A stretch of DNA of 64,000 nt from Bacteroidales bacterium (GCA_017651185.1 JAGCDJ010000014.1:38958-102957); one strand, 5' to 3'; shown: positions 36,825 through 45,779, numbered from the stretch's first letter. The notes: generated by a model not told the origin, from the letters alone. Made by a program: numbers and translations.

Positions 36825-38243
36825 TTGGAAAACGGCAATTACATAGAGTTTGTGTCCGACAAAATTTTTGCGGAAGTGTCTAAAGTCGCTGAAAGCGAAA
36901 ACGTTGACGTGTTCGTTATTGGCGGTTATGTGCGAGACCGTTTTTTGAAGCGGCCTAAAAAGAACGACATCGACATTGTTGTTGATGGGGATGGCGTTGA
37001 CTTTGCTCGTAAACTTGCCAAGCATCTCAAGGTTAAGAAGGTCAGCATATTCAAGACGTACGGAACGGCAATGTTTGTATACAATGGTACTGAGTTGGAG
37101 TTTGTAGGTGCGCGAAAGGAATCGTACAATTTCGATAGTCGTAACCCAATAGTTGAGCGCGGAAGCATCGAGGACGACCAAAAGCGTCGCGATTTTACCG
37201 TAAATGCATTGGCAATCAGTTTGAACAAACGCAATTTTGGTGAACTTATTGATCCGTTTGACGGGTTGGAAGACCTTTATTTCCGAACAATTAGGACTCC
37301 ACTTGAACCTTCGATAACTTTCTCCGATGACCCGCTGCGTATGCTTCGCGCTATCCGGTTTGCCTCGCAACTTGACTTTCTGATACATCCGGAATGCCTT
37401 GCGGCAATACACGATAACCGTGAGCGCATAAAAATAATCACGCAGGAACGCATACATACCGAACTAAATAAGATTCTTGAGAGCAAGAAACCGTCGATTG
37501 GTCTTAAATTGTTGTTTGATACAGGTTTGCTAGAGATTATTTTCCCTGAATTGTATCAACTTTCGGGTGTCAGTGTGCAGGATGGACTTGGGCACAAGGA
37601 CATTTTTCTGCATACAATTCAAGTTGTTGACAATATGGCTGAAAAGAGCGATGACTTATGGCTTCGCTGGGCGGCGTTGCTTCACGACATTGGCAAACTG
37701 AAGACCAAGCGTTTTGTAGAAGGAACGGGATGGACTTTCTATTCGCACAATACCGTTGGCGCCAACATGGTCCCTAAAATCTTCACCCGTATGCACTTGC
37801 CGCTAAACGAGAAAATGAAGTTCGTGCAGAAGATGGTCGATTTGCACATGCGCCCGATTGCATTGGTGGAGGACATTGTCACCGATTCGGCAATCCGTCG
37901 GCTTATTGTTGATGCTGGCGACGACATTGATGCACTAATGACACTTTGCGAGTCGGACATTACTTCGCGCAACGAGAAAAAGGTTGCTCAATTCCTTGAA
38001 AATTTTAAACTTGTGCGACAGAAGATTGTTGAGGTAGAGGAACGCGATTCGCTGCGCAATTTCCAACCGCCAATTTCTGGCGAGGAAATTATGGAATATT
38101 TTGGCATCGGACCTTCGCGGCTTGTCGGCGAAATTAAGAATGCTGTACGTGAGGCAATTCTCGACGGTGTCATACCAAACGAATACGAAAAAGCACATGA
38201 GTTTATGGTGCAGAAAGGCAAAGAGTTGGGATTGGAGAAGTAG
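36825..38243 (+). CDS. cca: CCA tRNA nucleotidyltransferase with HD domain
   Basis: A 472-residue class II nucleotidyltransferase. Residues about 30-160 hold the catalytic head (VIGGYVRDRFL, DIDIVV, RRDFTVNAL), then the RNA/neck domain with DDPLRMLRAIRFA. A C-terminal HD domain (HDIGK near residue 290) follows. It adds or repairs the 3' CCA of tRNAs, which matters here because neither tRNA-Ser gene in the window encodes CCA. No ATG or GTG precedes the conserved head. The TTG at 36825 lies 22 bp from the -7 box and is the best start. Confidence 0.92.
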   Translation: MENGNYIEFVSDKIFAEVSKVAESENVDVFVIGGYVRDRFLKRPKKNDIDIVVDGDGVDFARKLAKHLKVKKVSIFKTYGTAMFVYNGTELEFVGARKESYNFDSRNPIVERGSIEDDQKRRDFTVNALAISLNKRNFGELIDPFDGLEDLYFRTIRTPLEPSITFSDDPLRMLRAIRFASQLDFLIHPECLAAIHDNRERIKIITQERIHTELNKILESKKPSIGLKLLFDTGLLEIIFPELYQLSGVSVQDGLGHKDIFLHTIQVVDNMAEKSDDLWLRWAALLHDIGKLKTKRFVEGTGWTFYSHNTVGANMVPKIFTRMHLPLNEKMKFVQKMVDLHMRPIALVEDIVTDSAIRRLIVDAGDDIDALMTLCESDITSRNEKKVAQFLENFKLVRQKIVEVEERDSLRNFQPPISGEEIMEYFGIGPSRLVGEIKNAVREAILDGVIPNEYEKAHEFMVQKGKELGLEK

Positions 38244-38299
38244 TTCTTTGTTGCTAATTGTCAATCTTATTTCGTGACTCTTTTGCATCTTGTCTGTTC

Positions 38300-38331
38300 A
38301 ATCCAAAATCGTAAATCGTCAATACAAAATA
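38300..38331. repeat. Dispersed AATCGTAAATC repeat
   Basis: The stretch AATCCAAAATCGTAAATC followed by a GTCAATAC tail is the same unit as at 21364 and 39928, again just before a -7 box. Confidence 0.7.
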
Positions 38332-38337
38332 AATTTG

Positions 38338-38345
38338 TATCTTTG
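38338..38345 (+). promoter_or_regulatory. -7 box TATCTTTG, possibly driving a leaderless mRNA
   Basis: The box ends 5 bp before the ATG at 38351, so transcription would start at or next to the start codon. Confidence 0.5.
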
Positions 38346-38350
38346 TGCCT

Positions 38351-38896
38351 ATGTTTGACGGAATAAAGTCGGGTCTTGCAAGGCGCAAGTTGTTGAAGGC
38401 GCGGGGTATGGAACCTCGTTGCGTTCGTGCTTGTGGCTTGGGTTATGCAAAAAAAGTTGGTATCCTGCACGAAGCAACTGATGCTGCACAGTTTGAGGTG
38501 GCACGCAAACTGCTTTTCGATTTGCAGAAGCAAATACCATTTGTCAAGGCGCTTGGGTTTGTCGATAACAAGGAACTGTCAGATTTTCATTTGCAACCGC
38601 TCGACTTTTCGTTTTTTTGTGCAAAGGAACTAGACTGGTTAGGTTTTCCGCGCGAGGAAACTGTTGCTGAATTTTGCGACACAGACTATGACATTCTTAT
38701 CTGCCTTGATATGGAAGATAAAGTTCCACTTAATTATGTGAAACTTAGGTCGAAGGCAGGGTTTAAGGTCGGACTGTACAGTGAGAAGAATGCCGATTTG
38801 CTTGATGTTATGGTAAGTCTTGACGAGGAAAATACAAACATTTCAGAATTGGTAAAGCAGATAATTCATTATTTGGAAGCGATAAGATATGAATAG
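38351..38896 (+). CDS. DUF6913-like conserved protein
   Basis: A 181-residue cytoplasmic protein. It has a basic N-terminus (GLARRKLLKARGM), a central alpha/beta segment with KKVGILHEATD, KALGFVDNKELSDF and YDILICLDMEDKVPLNYVKLRSKAGFKVGLY, and an acidic C-terminal helix. I recall such proteins as DUF6913, widespread in Bacteroidota and often beside dapA, with no known function. Its 3' end overlaps dapA by 8 bp, so the genes are translationally coupled and a role connected to lysine/diaminopimelate synthesis or the envelope is possible. The ATG follows its -7 box by only 5 bp. Confidence 0.8.
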   Translation: MFDGIKSGLARRKLLKARGMEPRCVRACGLGYAKKVGILHEATDAAQFEVARKLLFDLQKQIPFVKALGFVDNKELSDFHLQPLDFSFFCAKELDWLGFPREETVAEFCDTDYDILICLDMEDKVPLNYVKLRSKAGFKVGLYSEKNADLLDVMVSLDEENTNISELVKQIIHYLEAIRYE

Positions 38897-39779
38897 CAAG
38901 TTTTTTGGAACGGGAGTGGCATTGGTTACGCCATTCGATATTAATGGAAATGTTGACTATGTGGCTTTTGCCCGTTTGCTGTCGAATGTTGTCGATGGTG
39001 GAGTCGACTATGTGCTTGTAATGGGAACGACAGGCGAAACTCCTTGCCTTTCGGCAGAAGAACGCCATAAGGTTATTGATTTCGCTAAGCGCGAAATCGC
39101 TGGTCGTGTGCCGATTATGGTAGGAATGAGCGGAAACAATACTTCCGACCTGCTTGATAGCATCCGCAACTTCGATTTCAGTGGCATTGATGGACTACTA
39201 ACGGCATCACCGTTTTATAATAAGCCAGTGCAGAATGGTTTGTATGCGCATTTTGCACATGTCGCTGAGGTTTCTCCAGTGCCTGTAATTTTGTACAACA
39301 TCCCTGGTCGCACAGGAGTTAACATTTCTCCGGAGACAATTTGCCGTCTTGCTCGCGACTTTGATAACATAATTGCAGTGAAGGAGGCATCTGGTTCGGT
39401 CGACCAGATTATGCGTGTGGTTGAGAACAAACCTGAACGCTTTACTGTTATTTCTGGCGATGATGGGCTTACGCTTCCGCTTATGGCAGCAGGCGTGAAA
39501 GGTGTGATTTCAGTTGTTGCAAACGCATTTCCGCGTGAATTGTCACAAATGGTGAAACTGGCACTTAATGGAGATTTCGAGCAGGCTAGAAAGTTGCACT
39601 ACAAGTTGTTGCCGACAGTTCGCTTGATGTTTGCTGAAGGCAATCCTGCTGGTGTAAAGGCATATTTGTCGCAGATGGGCGTAATCCAGAATGTGCTTCG
39701 TTTGCCGTTGGTAAACGTCAGCGACGATTTGTTTGCAAGGATTGCAAATGATATTGAAAGACTGAAAAATGGTTTCTAG
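38889..39779 (+). CDS. dapA: 4-hydroxy-tetrahydrodipicolinate synthase
   Basis: A 296-residue TIM-barrel aldolase condensing pyruvate with aspartate semialdehyde, the first committed step to diaminopimelate and lysine. It has GTTGETPCLS (about 46-55), the YNIPGRTG block with the catalytic Tyr, and the Schiff-base Lys in AVKEASG (about residue 162). The gene overlaps the DUF6913-like gene by 8 bp and depends on that promoter. Confidence 0.97.
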   Translation: MNSKFFGTGVALVTPFDINGNVDYVAFARLLSNVVDGGVDYVLVMGTTGETPCLSAEERHKVIDFAKREIAGRVPIMVGMSGNNTSDLLDSIRNFDFSGIDGLLTASPFYNKPVQNGLYAHFAHVAEVSPVPVILYNIPGRTGVNISPETICRLARDFDNIIAVKEASGSVDQIMRVVENKPERFTVISGDDGLTLPLMAAGVKGVISVVANAFPRELSQMVKLALNGDFEQARKLHYKLLPTVRLMFAEGNPAGVKAYLSQMGVIQNVLRLPLVNVSDDLFARIANDIERLKNGF

Positions 39780-39922
39780 GTTTAACTTCGTTGAGGGCTA
39801 CGCCGTTCTGGTTTCTATGTTTGAGGTTGTTTATAAGTTTGAAATGGTTTATATGTTTGGCAATTTCAAAACAACATCAAACAACCTTAAACAACCATAA
39901 ACAATTTCAAACAACATAATCA
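39780..39922. repeat. AT-rich intergenic repeat tract
   Basis: It begins with a copy of the CTACGCCGTTCTGGTTTCTATG string related to 7900-8000, then GTTTATAAGTTTGAAATGG-like words and four AAACAACC/AAACAATT words in 39870-39915, partly self-complementary. There is no gene. Confidence 0.5.
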
Positions 39923-39927
39923 TTGTC

Positions 39928-39968
39928 AAATCAAAAAATCGTAAATCGTCAATCTAAAATCGTAAATC
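39928..39968. repeat. Dispersed AATCGTAAATC repeat, two copies
   Basis: AATCGTAAATCGTCAATC followed by AAAATCGTAAATC. It runs into the mtaB start region; reading it as protein gives a repeat-derived NRQSKIVN-type peptide that is unlikely to be coding. Confidence 0.7.
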
Positions 39969-39970
39969 CC

Positions 39971-41263
39971 TTGAAAACCGTTGCTTTCTGTACCCTTGGC
40001 TGCCGCCTCAATTTTGCCGAAACATCGACAATTTCGCGCTATTTCATTGAGCGAGGTTTTACGGTAGTGCCGTTTTCGCAGAAAGCAGACTTTTATGTGC
40101 TGAACTCCTGTTCGGTAACATCAAACGCCAATCGCAAAGGCAGAAATGCTGTTGCTCGCGCTCATTCGCTAAATCCCGATGCTATAATAATTGTTACTGG
40201 CTGTTATGCTCAGTTGAAAGCAGATGAGGTTGCAGCGCTTCCAGGTGTGAACTATGTTTTTGGCGTGAACAACAAGGCCGAGATTGAAAAGATAATTGAC
40301 AATGCAGAGGCAAGTCGGGAGGTTTTTGTCAGCACTACGCCACATAACGAAATGAAGTCTTTTGTGCCTGCATTTTCGAAAGGTGACCGCACTCGCGCTT
40401 TCCTGAAAGTTCAGGACGGATGCGACTATTTTTGCGCCTACTGTACGATTCCGTTTGCTCGTGGAAGAAGTCGCAATCCATCGATTGCCGAATGTGTGGA
40501 GCAGGTGAAGTCGCTTGCCGCAGATGGAATGAAGGAGGTAATAATCTCGGGCGTGAATATTGGCGACTTCGGCAAGACTACTGGCGAAAACTTTTTGCAG
40601 TTGCTAAAGGCTCTAGCAAAAGTCGATGGCATTGATCGATATAGGATTGGTAGTATTGAACCCGATTTGCTTACAGATGAAATAATTGAATTTGTTGCTT
40701 CCGAACCCAAGATGATGCCGCATTTCCACATTCCGTTGCAGTCGGGGTGCGATGATTTGCTGAAACTTATTGGTCGCCGTTACGATACCGCTTTGTATCG
40801 GCGTAAGATTGAGTTAATTAAGAAACTTATTCCAGATTCTTTCATCGGTATCGACCTTATAGTTGGTGTTAATGGAGAAACACCAGAAATGTTTGCAAAG
40901 ACGGTGGAATTTATCGAGTCTCTTGATATTTCATTCATTCACCAGTTCCAGTATTCCGAAAGGGAGAACACAAGGGCATTGAAGTTTACACCGCGCGTTA
41001 CCTCCAAGCAGAAGCAGGAGAGGGCAGATGTGGTGAAGTCCGTTTGCGAAAGGAAGCATAAGGAGTTTGTGCAGTCGAGGATTGGTTCGGTTCACGAGGT
41101 TTTGTTCGAGTCGGCAAAGAAGGGAGGAATGATGTTCGGTTATACCGATAATTATATAAGGGTTGCCGTGCCGTATGACAAAGATTTGGTAAATAGGATT
41201 TGTCCTGTAAAGTTGACAAAAATTGTTGACGATGATGTAGTTGAAGCAGAAATTTTGAAATAG
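39971..41263 (+). CDS. mtaB: tRNA t6A37 methylthiotransferase MtaB
   Basis: A 430-residue radical SAM methylthiotransferase that converts t6A to ms2t6A at tRNA position 37. The N-terminal UPF0004 domain has three cluster cysteines in CTLGCRLN, NSCSVT and TGCYAQ. The radical SAM motif is CDYFCAYC. A C-terminal TRAM-like domain follows. GCRLN and the overall spacing favour MtaB over MiaB or RimO. The conserved region begins at the TTG 39971; frame extension to 39923 would translate a dispersed repeat. No -7 box is obvious, so it may be read from the dapA transcript. Confidence 0.9.
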   Translation: MKTVAFCTLGCRLNFAETSTISRYFIERGFTVVPFSQKADFYVLNSCSVTSNANRKGRNAVARAHSLNPDAIIIVTGCYAQLKADEVAALPGVNYVFGVNNKAEIEKIIDNAEASREVFVSTTPHNEMKSFVPAFSKGDRTRAFLKVQDGCDYFCAYCTIPFARGRSRNPSIAECVEQVKSLAADGMKEVIISGVNIGDFGKTTGENFLQLLKALAKVDGIDRYRIGSIEPDLLTDEIIEFVASEPKMMPHFHIPLQSGCDDLLKLIGRRYDTALYRRKIELIKKLIPDSFIGIDLIVGVNGETPEMFAKTVEFIESLDISFIHQFQYSERENTRALKFTPRVTSKQKQERADVVKSVCERKHKEFVQSRIGSVHEVLFESAKKGGMMFGYTDNYIRVAVPYDKDLVNRICPVKLTKIVDDDVVEAEILK

Positions 41264-41287
41264 ATAATAACGAAAAAATAGTAGAAT

Positions 41288-43924
41288 ATGAAAAAGGTAC
41301 TATTAGTTATGACGTTGGTTTCCATGTCGTTGATTTCGGCGGCGCAGTTTGTTGTAAGTCCTGCCTTGTCGGATGCGATAAAGGATGGAAATGCCGAATA
41401 CCTTGATGTGAATGTTTATTTTGAGAACGCAGAGTCGGTTTCCGATCTTGCCCAGCAGTTTGACAGGTATCATGCCGACTTTGATACGCGCGTGAAAGGT
41501 GTTACGGCTATGCTGAAACGCAACCACGAAAGGTCGTATGCAAAGTTCATGCACCAGATTGCCTCGTTGATGAAGGCAAATCCGTCTGCCGTGGCAGAAA
41601 TGGAAGATTTCTGGATAGTTAATGCGGTGAATATGAAGGTTCAACGTGATTTTGTAATGCAGATTGCAGGTTTTGAAAATGTAACATACATCGACTTGAA
41701 TACCCCACGTTATACTATTGTTGATGGAACAACTTTGGTCGAGGAAAATGCTCCACGTTCGGTGAATGGCGTGGAGTGGGGCGTGCGTGCAATAAACGCT
41801 CCGGCGATGTGGACTTTGGGGTATACCGGTCGCAATATGCTGATGCTTAGCATTGATACTGGTGTAAATCCCGAACATCCAGCCATCAGCACAAACTATG
41901 CAGGCAATCATTGGCCACAGTCGCAATGCTGGTACGGAATGCGTCATGAGGATCCGCGCGACAATGCATCATCGTCGCATGGAACACACACTACGGGAAC
42001 AGTAATGGGTCTTGACCGAGCAACTCACGATACTATTGGTATTGCATTCAATGCCAAGTGGATAGCATGTGACCCTGTGGCGAGCACCAATTCAGAATTG
42101 CTTACTGTAAGTCAGTTCTTCGCTGTGTATGAATGGGTTTTGAATCCCGATGGTGACGAAAATACCACTATCGATGTTCCACGCGTGATAAACAATTCAT
42201 GGGGTTATAGTTACGATATAGCGGAGGATTTTGGAGCATGTTCGCTTCCCGAAAATTCAATTGTTGAGACATTGGAAGCAGCAGGAATTTGCTCTCCATT
42301 TTCGGCTGGCAACGAAGGTCCGAATGAATCGACTATAGGTTATCCAGCTATGCTTGCATACAATGTGGTAAATCCAATGTCGGTGGCAGCTGTAAATTCC
42401 AGCAACATCGTTGCAAATTTTTCGAGTCGTGGACCTACGCCATGTGTCGATGAGGAATCCTCGTTGAAGATAAAGCCGGAAGTTTCGGCACCTGGTGTAA
42501 ATGTGCGTTCATGTGTAGGATTTGATGGTTACAATGCACTGCAGGGCACATCAATGGCTTGTCCGCATGTGTCAGGTGCATTGCTGCTGTTGGCAGAGGC
42601 ATTCCAGATGGCATCAGCAAGGGAACTCAAGGAAGCTTTGTATTACTCAGCTATCGACCTTGGCGATGAGGGTGAAGACAATACCTACGGAATGGGTATG
42701 ATAGATGTGCTTGCCGCATACAATTATTTGTCAAATATATATCCGGTATCGGCACCAGAAACCGAAAATTTTGACATAAGCGTGAAACTCGTCATGTCGT
42801 ATGGCGATGGCATTGTTGACTACGATACGGTAACTTGTGTCGAAAGTGTTCCAACGGTGTATGCGCAAGTATTTAACGATGGAAATTACGATTCAGGTCA
42901 TACAATGCTTCGCATTTATTCGGGCGATAGTCTTATTGCAAGTCATGATTTTGAAGATGTTTCTCATTTGGCTGAAGTGCCTTATGAATACGAAGTGCCG
43001 AATGTGCCTGTTCATGGTGGACTCAATGAGTTGTATGCAGTAGTTTATCCGGGAAGTAATGGTATCGAGTATGATGACTTTAATAATAGTGCTATGCTGA
43101 GATTCAAAAAGTATTATGAATCGGAGTTTCCATTGAACATAGATTTTGAAGAAGGCGGTACTTTTTCAAATTTTGGATTGATAATTGACAATCCTGACAA
43201 CAAGAAGACATGGATGATTATGCCGTGGGGTGAAAACAGTGAACATCATGCTCTTGGTTGTGCCTTTAGCAAGAATAACACATACAGGGATATTGATTAT
43301 GCATATTTGCCGCGAACAAATCTTCCTGATGAAGATTCGTTGTATCTGAATTTCATATATGCATACAAGCGCCATTCGAGTAATTCCATAAAAGATTCGT
43401 TGTTTGTAGAGGTTAGTACCGATTGTGGTCAGACTTTCCCATATATGGTATGGGCGAATGGTGGTCCTGGACTATATACTCAGGAGGGTAATTCTGGTTC
43501 GTATTATGTGCCAGCAGATTATTCTGAGTTCGATACGGTGTCAATTTCCTTGGAAGAATTTAGGGGACAGGATGTATTAATCAGGTTGAAGTCAAAAAAC
43601 GGCAGTAATTCGGAGTTGTATATTTCTAAATTGTCGCTTGACAACCATTGCCTTAGTGGGGTGAGAGAACATTCTGGTGACGATTATGCGACAATGTTGC
43701 AAGTTTATCCTAATCCCACCGATGGTCTGGTCAATATTTTTATTCCGGCAGAATACTGTGGGCAGAATTTCTGCATATATGATGTGTATGGAAAGATAAT
43801 CAAGAGTTTTGTGGTTGATAACCAGTATTATAGTATTGATGTTTCAACACAGGCCGATGGTGTTTATTTCCTGCGATGTGATGCCGTAAATGCTCAGGCT
43901 AAGATAGTACTGTTAAAAAAGTAG
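41288..43924 (+). CDS. Subtilisin-like S8 protease with T9SS type A sorting domain
   Basis: An 878-residue exported protease. A signal peptide ends near residue 19 (SAAQ), followed by a prodomain (about 20-150) and an S8 catalytic domain with Asp in LSIDTGV, His in SSHGTHTTGTVMG and Ser in QGTSMACPHVSG. Beta-sandwich domains follow, then a C-terminal T9SS type A sorting domain of about 75 residues (VYPNPTDGLVNI ... IYDVYGK ... DGVYFLR). It should be carried through the outer membrane by T9SS and anchored or released at the surface. A lipoprotein gene follows 65 bp downstream. Confidence 0.95.
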   Translation: MKKVLLVMTLVSMSLISAAQFVVSPALSDAIKDGNAEYLDVNVYFENAESVSDLAQQFDRYHADFDTRVKGVTAMLKRNHERSYAKFMHQIASLMKANPSAVAEMEDFWIVNAVNMKVQRDFVMQIAGFENVTYIDLNTPRYTIVDGTTLVEENAPRSVNGVEWGVRAINAPAMWTLGYTGRNMLMLSIDTGVNPEHPAISTNYAGNHWPQSQCWYGMRHEDPRDNASSSHGTHTTGTVMGLDRATHDTIGIAFNAKWIACDPVASTNSELLTVSQFFAVYEWVLNPDGDENTTIDVPRVINNSWGYSYDIAEDFGACSLPENSIVETLEAAGICSPFSAGNEGPNESTIGYPAMLAYNVVNPMSVAAVNSSNIVANFSSRGPTPCVDEESSLKIKPEVSAPGVNVRSCVGFDGYNALQGTSMACPHVSGALLLLAEAFQMASARELKEALYYSAIDLGDEGEDNTYGMGMIDVLAAYNYLSNIYPVSAPETENFDISVKLVMSYGDGIVDYDTVTCVESVPTVYAQVFNDGNYDSGHTMLRIYSGDSLIASHDFEDVSHLAEVPYEYEVPNVPVHGGLNELYAVVYPGSNGIEYDDFNNSAMLRFKKYYESEFPLNIDFEEGGTFSNFGLIIDNPDNKKTWMIMPWGENSEHHALGCAFSKNNTYRDIDYAYLPRTNLPDEDSLYLNFIYAYKRHSSNSIKDSLFVEVSTDCGQTFPYMVWANGGPGLYTQEGNSGSYYVPADYSEFDTVSISLEEFRGQDVLIRLKSKNGSNSELYISKLSLDNHCLSGVREHSGDDYATMLQVYPNPTDGLVNIFIPAEYCGQNFCIYDVYGKIIKSFVVDNQYYSIDVSTQADGVYFLRCDAVNAQAKIVLLKK

Positions 43925-43989
43925 GAAAAAAAATTTGGTGAATGGATTTTTATTAGTAATTTTACCGCTCGATTAAATTCGGAAAAATT

Positions 43990-44961
43990 ATGGATAGAAG
44001 AATTCTAAGTTTGTTGACAATGATAGCCGTTATGGTTATGTTGTCGTTTGTATACTCAAGTTGTTCAAAAGACAAGACTGCTCCTACCATTTATTTTTTG
44101 GCAAAGGACGGTGAGACTATTGACAAAAAAGGAGATACAGTTGTATTGTTGTACACAAAGTACGAAGACCCTGGATGTTATGTCGAGGATAATGCTAGTA
44201 CGTCTGAAAATATTGAAATAACTTCGGATTTGGAAACGGTATTGCCGATTGAGAAGAAGGATGCTAATCACATGGGCAAAATCAAGAAGATTGGTGAGTA
44301 TGAAGTTACGTATACCGCAACAGACGAGGCTGGCAATGTAAATACTCGCTCGAAAAAAATAATCTGCAAAAATGTGAGCGAAATTTATGCTGGAAAGTAT
44401 TGGACAGTAAGAAGCAGATACGATGAGGGTATGGGAATTAATCCTTCATTGAATTCAATGTGCAGCGATACTTCTTATTATTCTAGCATTTCCGCTGTTA
44501 ATAATGTTGCTGGAAGGATAAGATTTTCTAAAGTTGCTTGCCATGTGCACAATGGACAGAAAGTTTCCTTTAAGGTGGATGCGGATTTGTTCTCGCCAGA
44601 ACTTTCTCCGCGTACTCGTTCTGACCAAATAGGTTTTATGGGTACTGGAGCAGACAAGGAACTCGCTTTTTATACTGGTATGTCGTATGATGAAGCAGTT
44701 GACTCTATGCGTCTGAATTATGTATATCTTGATATACCGACGCAGGAGGCAAGTATGGCATATACCGAAAGTGAAAGCGCTATAAATGATTATACCGTAA
44801 GAATTATTGGTACTAAGGAGAGTGTTGGTGAACGACTTCCTAAGTCTAAGATTGTTTATAACGAAAAAGGTGTATTGCTGCGTATTATATTGGATCTTAA
44901 CATATCGGTTGTAGGAGTAAATAGACCTATTAATGTTGTCGAGGAATACGTAGCAGAATAA
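43990..44961 (+). CDS. Lipoprotein with DUF5011/Ig-like domain
   Basis: A 323-residue protein with signal peptide and lipobox (YSSC, Cys25). An N-terminal immunoglobulin-like fold of the DUF5011 kind follows (TAPTIYFLAKDGE ... EYEVTYTATDEAGNVNTRSKKI, about 31-127), then an unrecognised domain of about 190 residues that begins with EIYAGKYWTVRS. It is probably surface or periplasmic. The intergenic region shows only a weak promoter (TAATTTTA), so it may be cotranscribed with the subtilase. A terminator follows. Confidence 0.8.
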   Translation: MDRRILSLLTMIAVMVMLSFVYSSCSKDKTAPTIYFLAKDGETIDKKGDTVVLLYTKYEDPGCYVEDNASTSENIEITSDLETVLPIEKKDANHMGKIKKIGEYEVTYTATDEAGNVNTRSKKIICKNVSEIYAGKYWTVRSRYDEGMGINPSLNSMCSDTSYYSSISAVNNVAGRIRFSKVACHVHNGQKVSFKVDADLFSPELSPRTRSDQIGFMGTGADKELAFYTGMSYDEAVDSMRLNYVYLDIPTQEASMAYTESESAINDYTVRIIGTKESVGERLPKSKIVYNEKGVLLRIILDLNISVVGVNRPINVVEEYVAE

Positions 44962-44986
44962 ATAAAAGAGAATAGAGTAGAAAAAG

Positions 44987-45017
44987 AAAAGTCGGATGCT
45001 TGTCCGACTTTTTTTTA
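44987..45017 (+). terminator. Intrinsic terminator, shared by convergent genes
   Basis: A 10-bp stem (44987-44996 with 45003-45012) followed by a T-run. It lies between the lipoprotein gene (+) and clpS (-). Confidence 0.85.
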
Positions 45018-45036
45018 TAAATACTTTTGTATATGA

Positions 45037-45315
45037 TTATTCTATTGTAACAATTAGACCTTTGCCGATTAATGCGTCCTTGAGATCCTTTAGATATTTG
45101 TACTCTCCCTTTTTTATGTCGCATCTGCCTTTGTAGTTTGCAATGTATGCGCATTGTTCCGCCTGTATTACATCGTGGTCGCAGATGTTGACTAGGCATT
45201 CGATGACATGGTCAAAGGAGTTCTTGTCGTCGTTGTACAGGATTAAGTTGTTCCTGCTTGTCGATTTGAGGTCCTCCTTGGTCTGCGGTTCTATTATGTT
45301 GCTGTTGGTTTGCAT
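45037..45315 (-). CDS. clpS: ATP-dependent Clp protease adaptor ClpS
   Basis: A 92-residue adaptor that passes N-degron substrates to ClpAP/ClpCP. The conserved core is ILYNDDKNSFDHVIECL, followed by QAEQCAYIANYKG and a C-terminal ILV-rich strand. The ATG at 45315 lies only 7 bp after the -7 box TATATTTG (45323-45330), so the mRNA would have almost no leader. Confidence 0.93.
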   Translation of the reverse strand: MQTNSNIIEPQTKEDLKSTSRNNLILYNDDKNSFDHVIECLVNICDHDVIQAEQCAYIANYKGRCDIKKGEYKYLKDLKDALIGKGLIVTIE

Positions 45316-45322
45316 AGCGGTG

Positions 45323-45330
45323 CAAATATA
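45323..45330 (-). promoter_or_regulatory. -7 box TATATTTG for clpS
   Basis: It matches TAnnTTTG and ends 7 bp from the ATG, implying a leaderless or near-leaderless transcript. Confidence 0.55.
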
Positions 45331-45503
45331 TAGCATTATTGCCAATTGACAATAAATGTCTGACTATTTTTCTTGAAAAATGGTTTTCAAATGACGATTT
45401 TCGTATGTATGTTGACAGATTGTATTTCCATTATTATTCACGATTAGAATGTAAGTGATTGGTAATGATTAGTTTAAGTGCTATTAAAAAATAAGGAAAA
45501 TAA

Positions 45504-45535
45504 CTTTGTCGTGAATTTTATTTGTAGTACTTTTG
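45504..45535 (+). promoter_or_regulatory. Promoter of the tRNA-Ser genes
   Basis: TTTG at 45504-45507 and TACTTTTG at 45528-45535 fit the -33/-7 elements (20-bp spacer), 8 bp before the first tRNA. Confidence 0.6.
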
Positions 45536-45543
45536 CACCGCTC

Positions 45544-45630
45544 GGAGAAATGGCAGAGTGGTCGAATGCGGCGGTCTTGAAAACCGTTGAACTCGCGAGG
45601 GTTCCGGGGGTTCGAATCCCTCTTTCTCCG
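45544..45630 (+). tRNA. tRNA-Ser (anticodon UGA)
   Basis: An 87-nt class II tRNA: acceptor GGAGAAA/TTTCTCC with discriminator G, anticodon loop CTTGAAA giving anticodon TGA, a long variable arm, and T-arm GGGTTCGAATCCC. The 3' CCA is not encoded. Confidence 0.95.
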
Positions 45631-45682
45631 CTAAAGCGCGGAGTCCCTAAAGAAAATATTCTTTATTGCGCTAAACGACTTT

Positions 45683-45769
45683 GGAGAGATGCCAGAGTGG
45701 TCGAATGGGGCGGTCTCGAAAACCGTTGTACTCTTTCGAGTACCGGGGGTTCGAATCCCTTTCTCTCCG
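45683..45769 (+). tRNA. tRNA-Ser (anticodon CGA)
   Basis: An 87-nt class II tRNA: acceptor GGAGAGA/TCTCTCC, discriminator G, loop CTCGAAA giving anticodon CGA, a long variable arm, T-arm GGGTTCGAATCCC. CCA is not encoded. It is about 50 bp downstream of the UGA isoacceptor and cotranscribed with it. Confidence 0.95.
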
Positions 45770-45779
45770 CAACGAAAAG

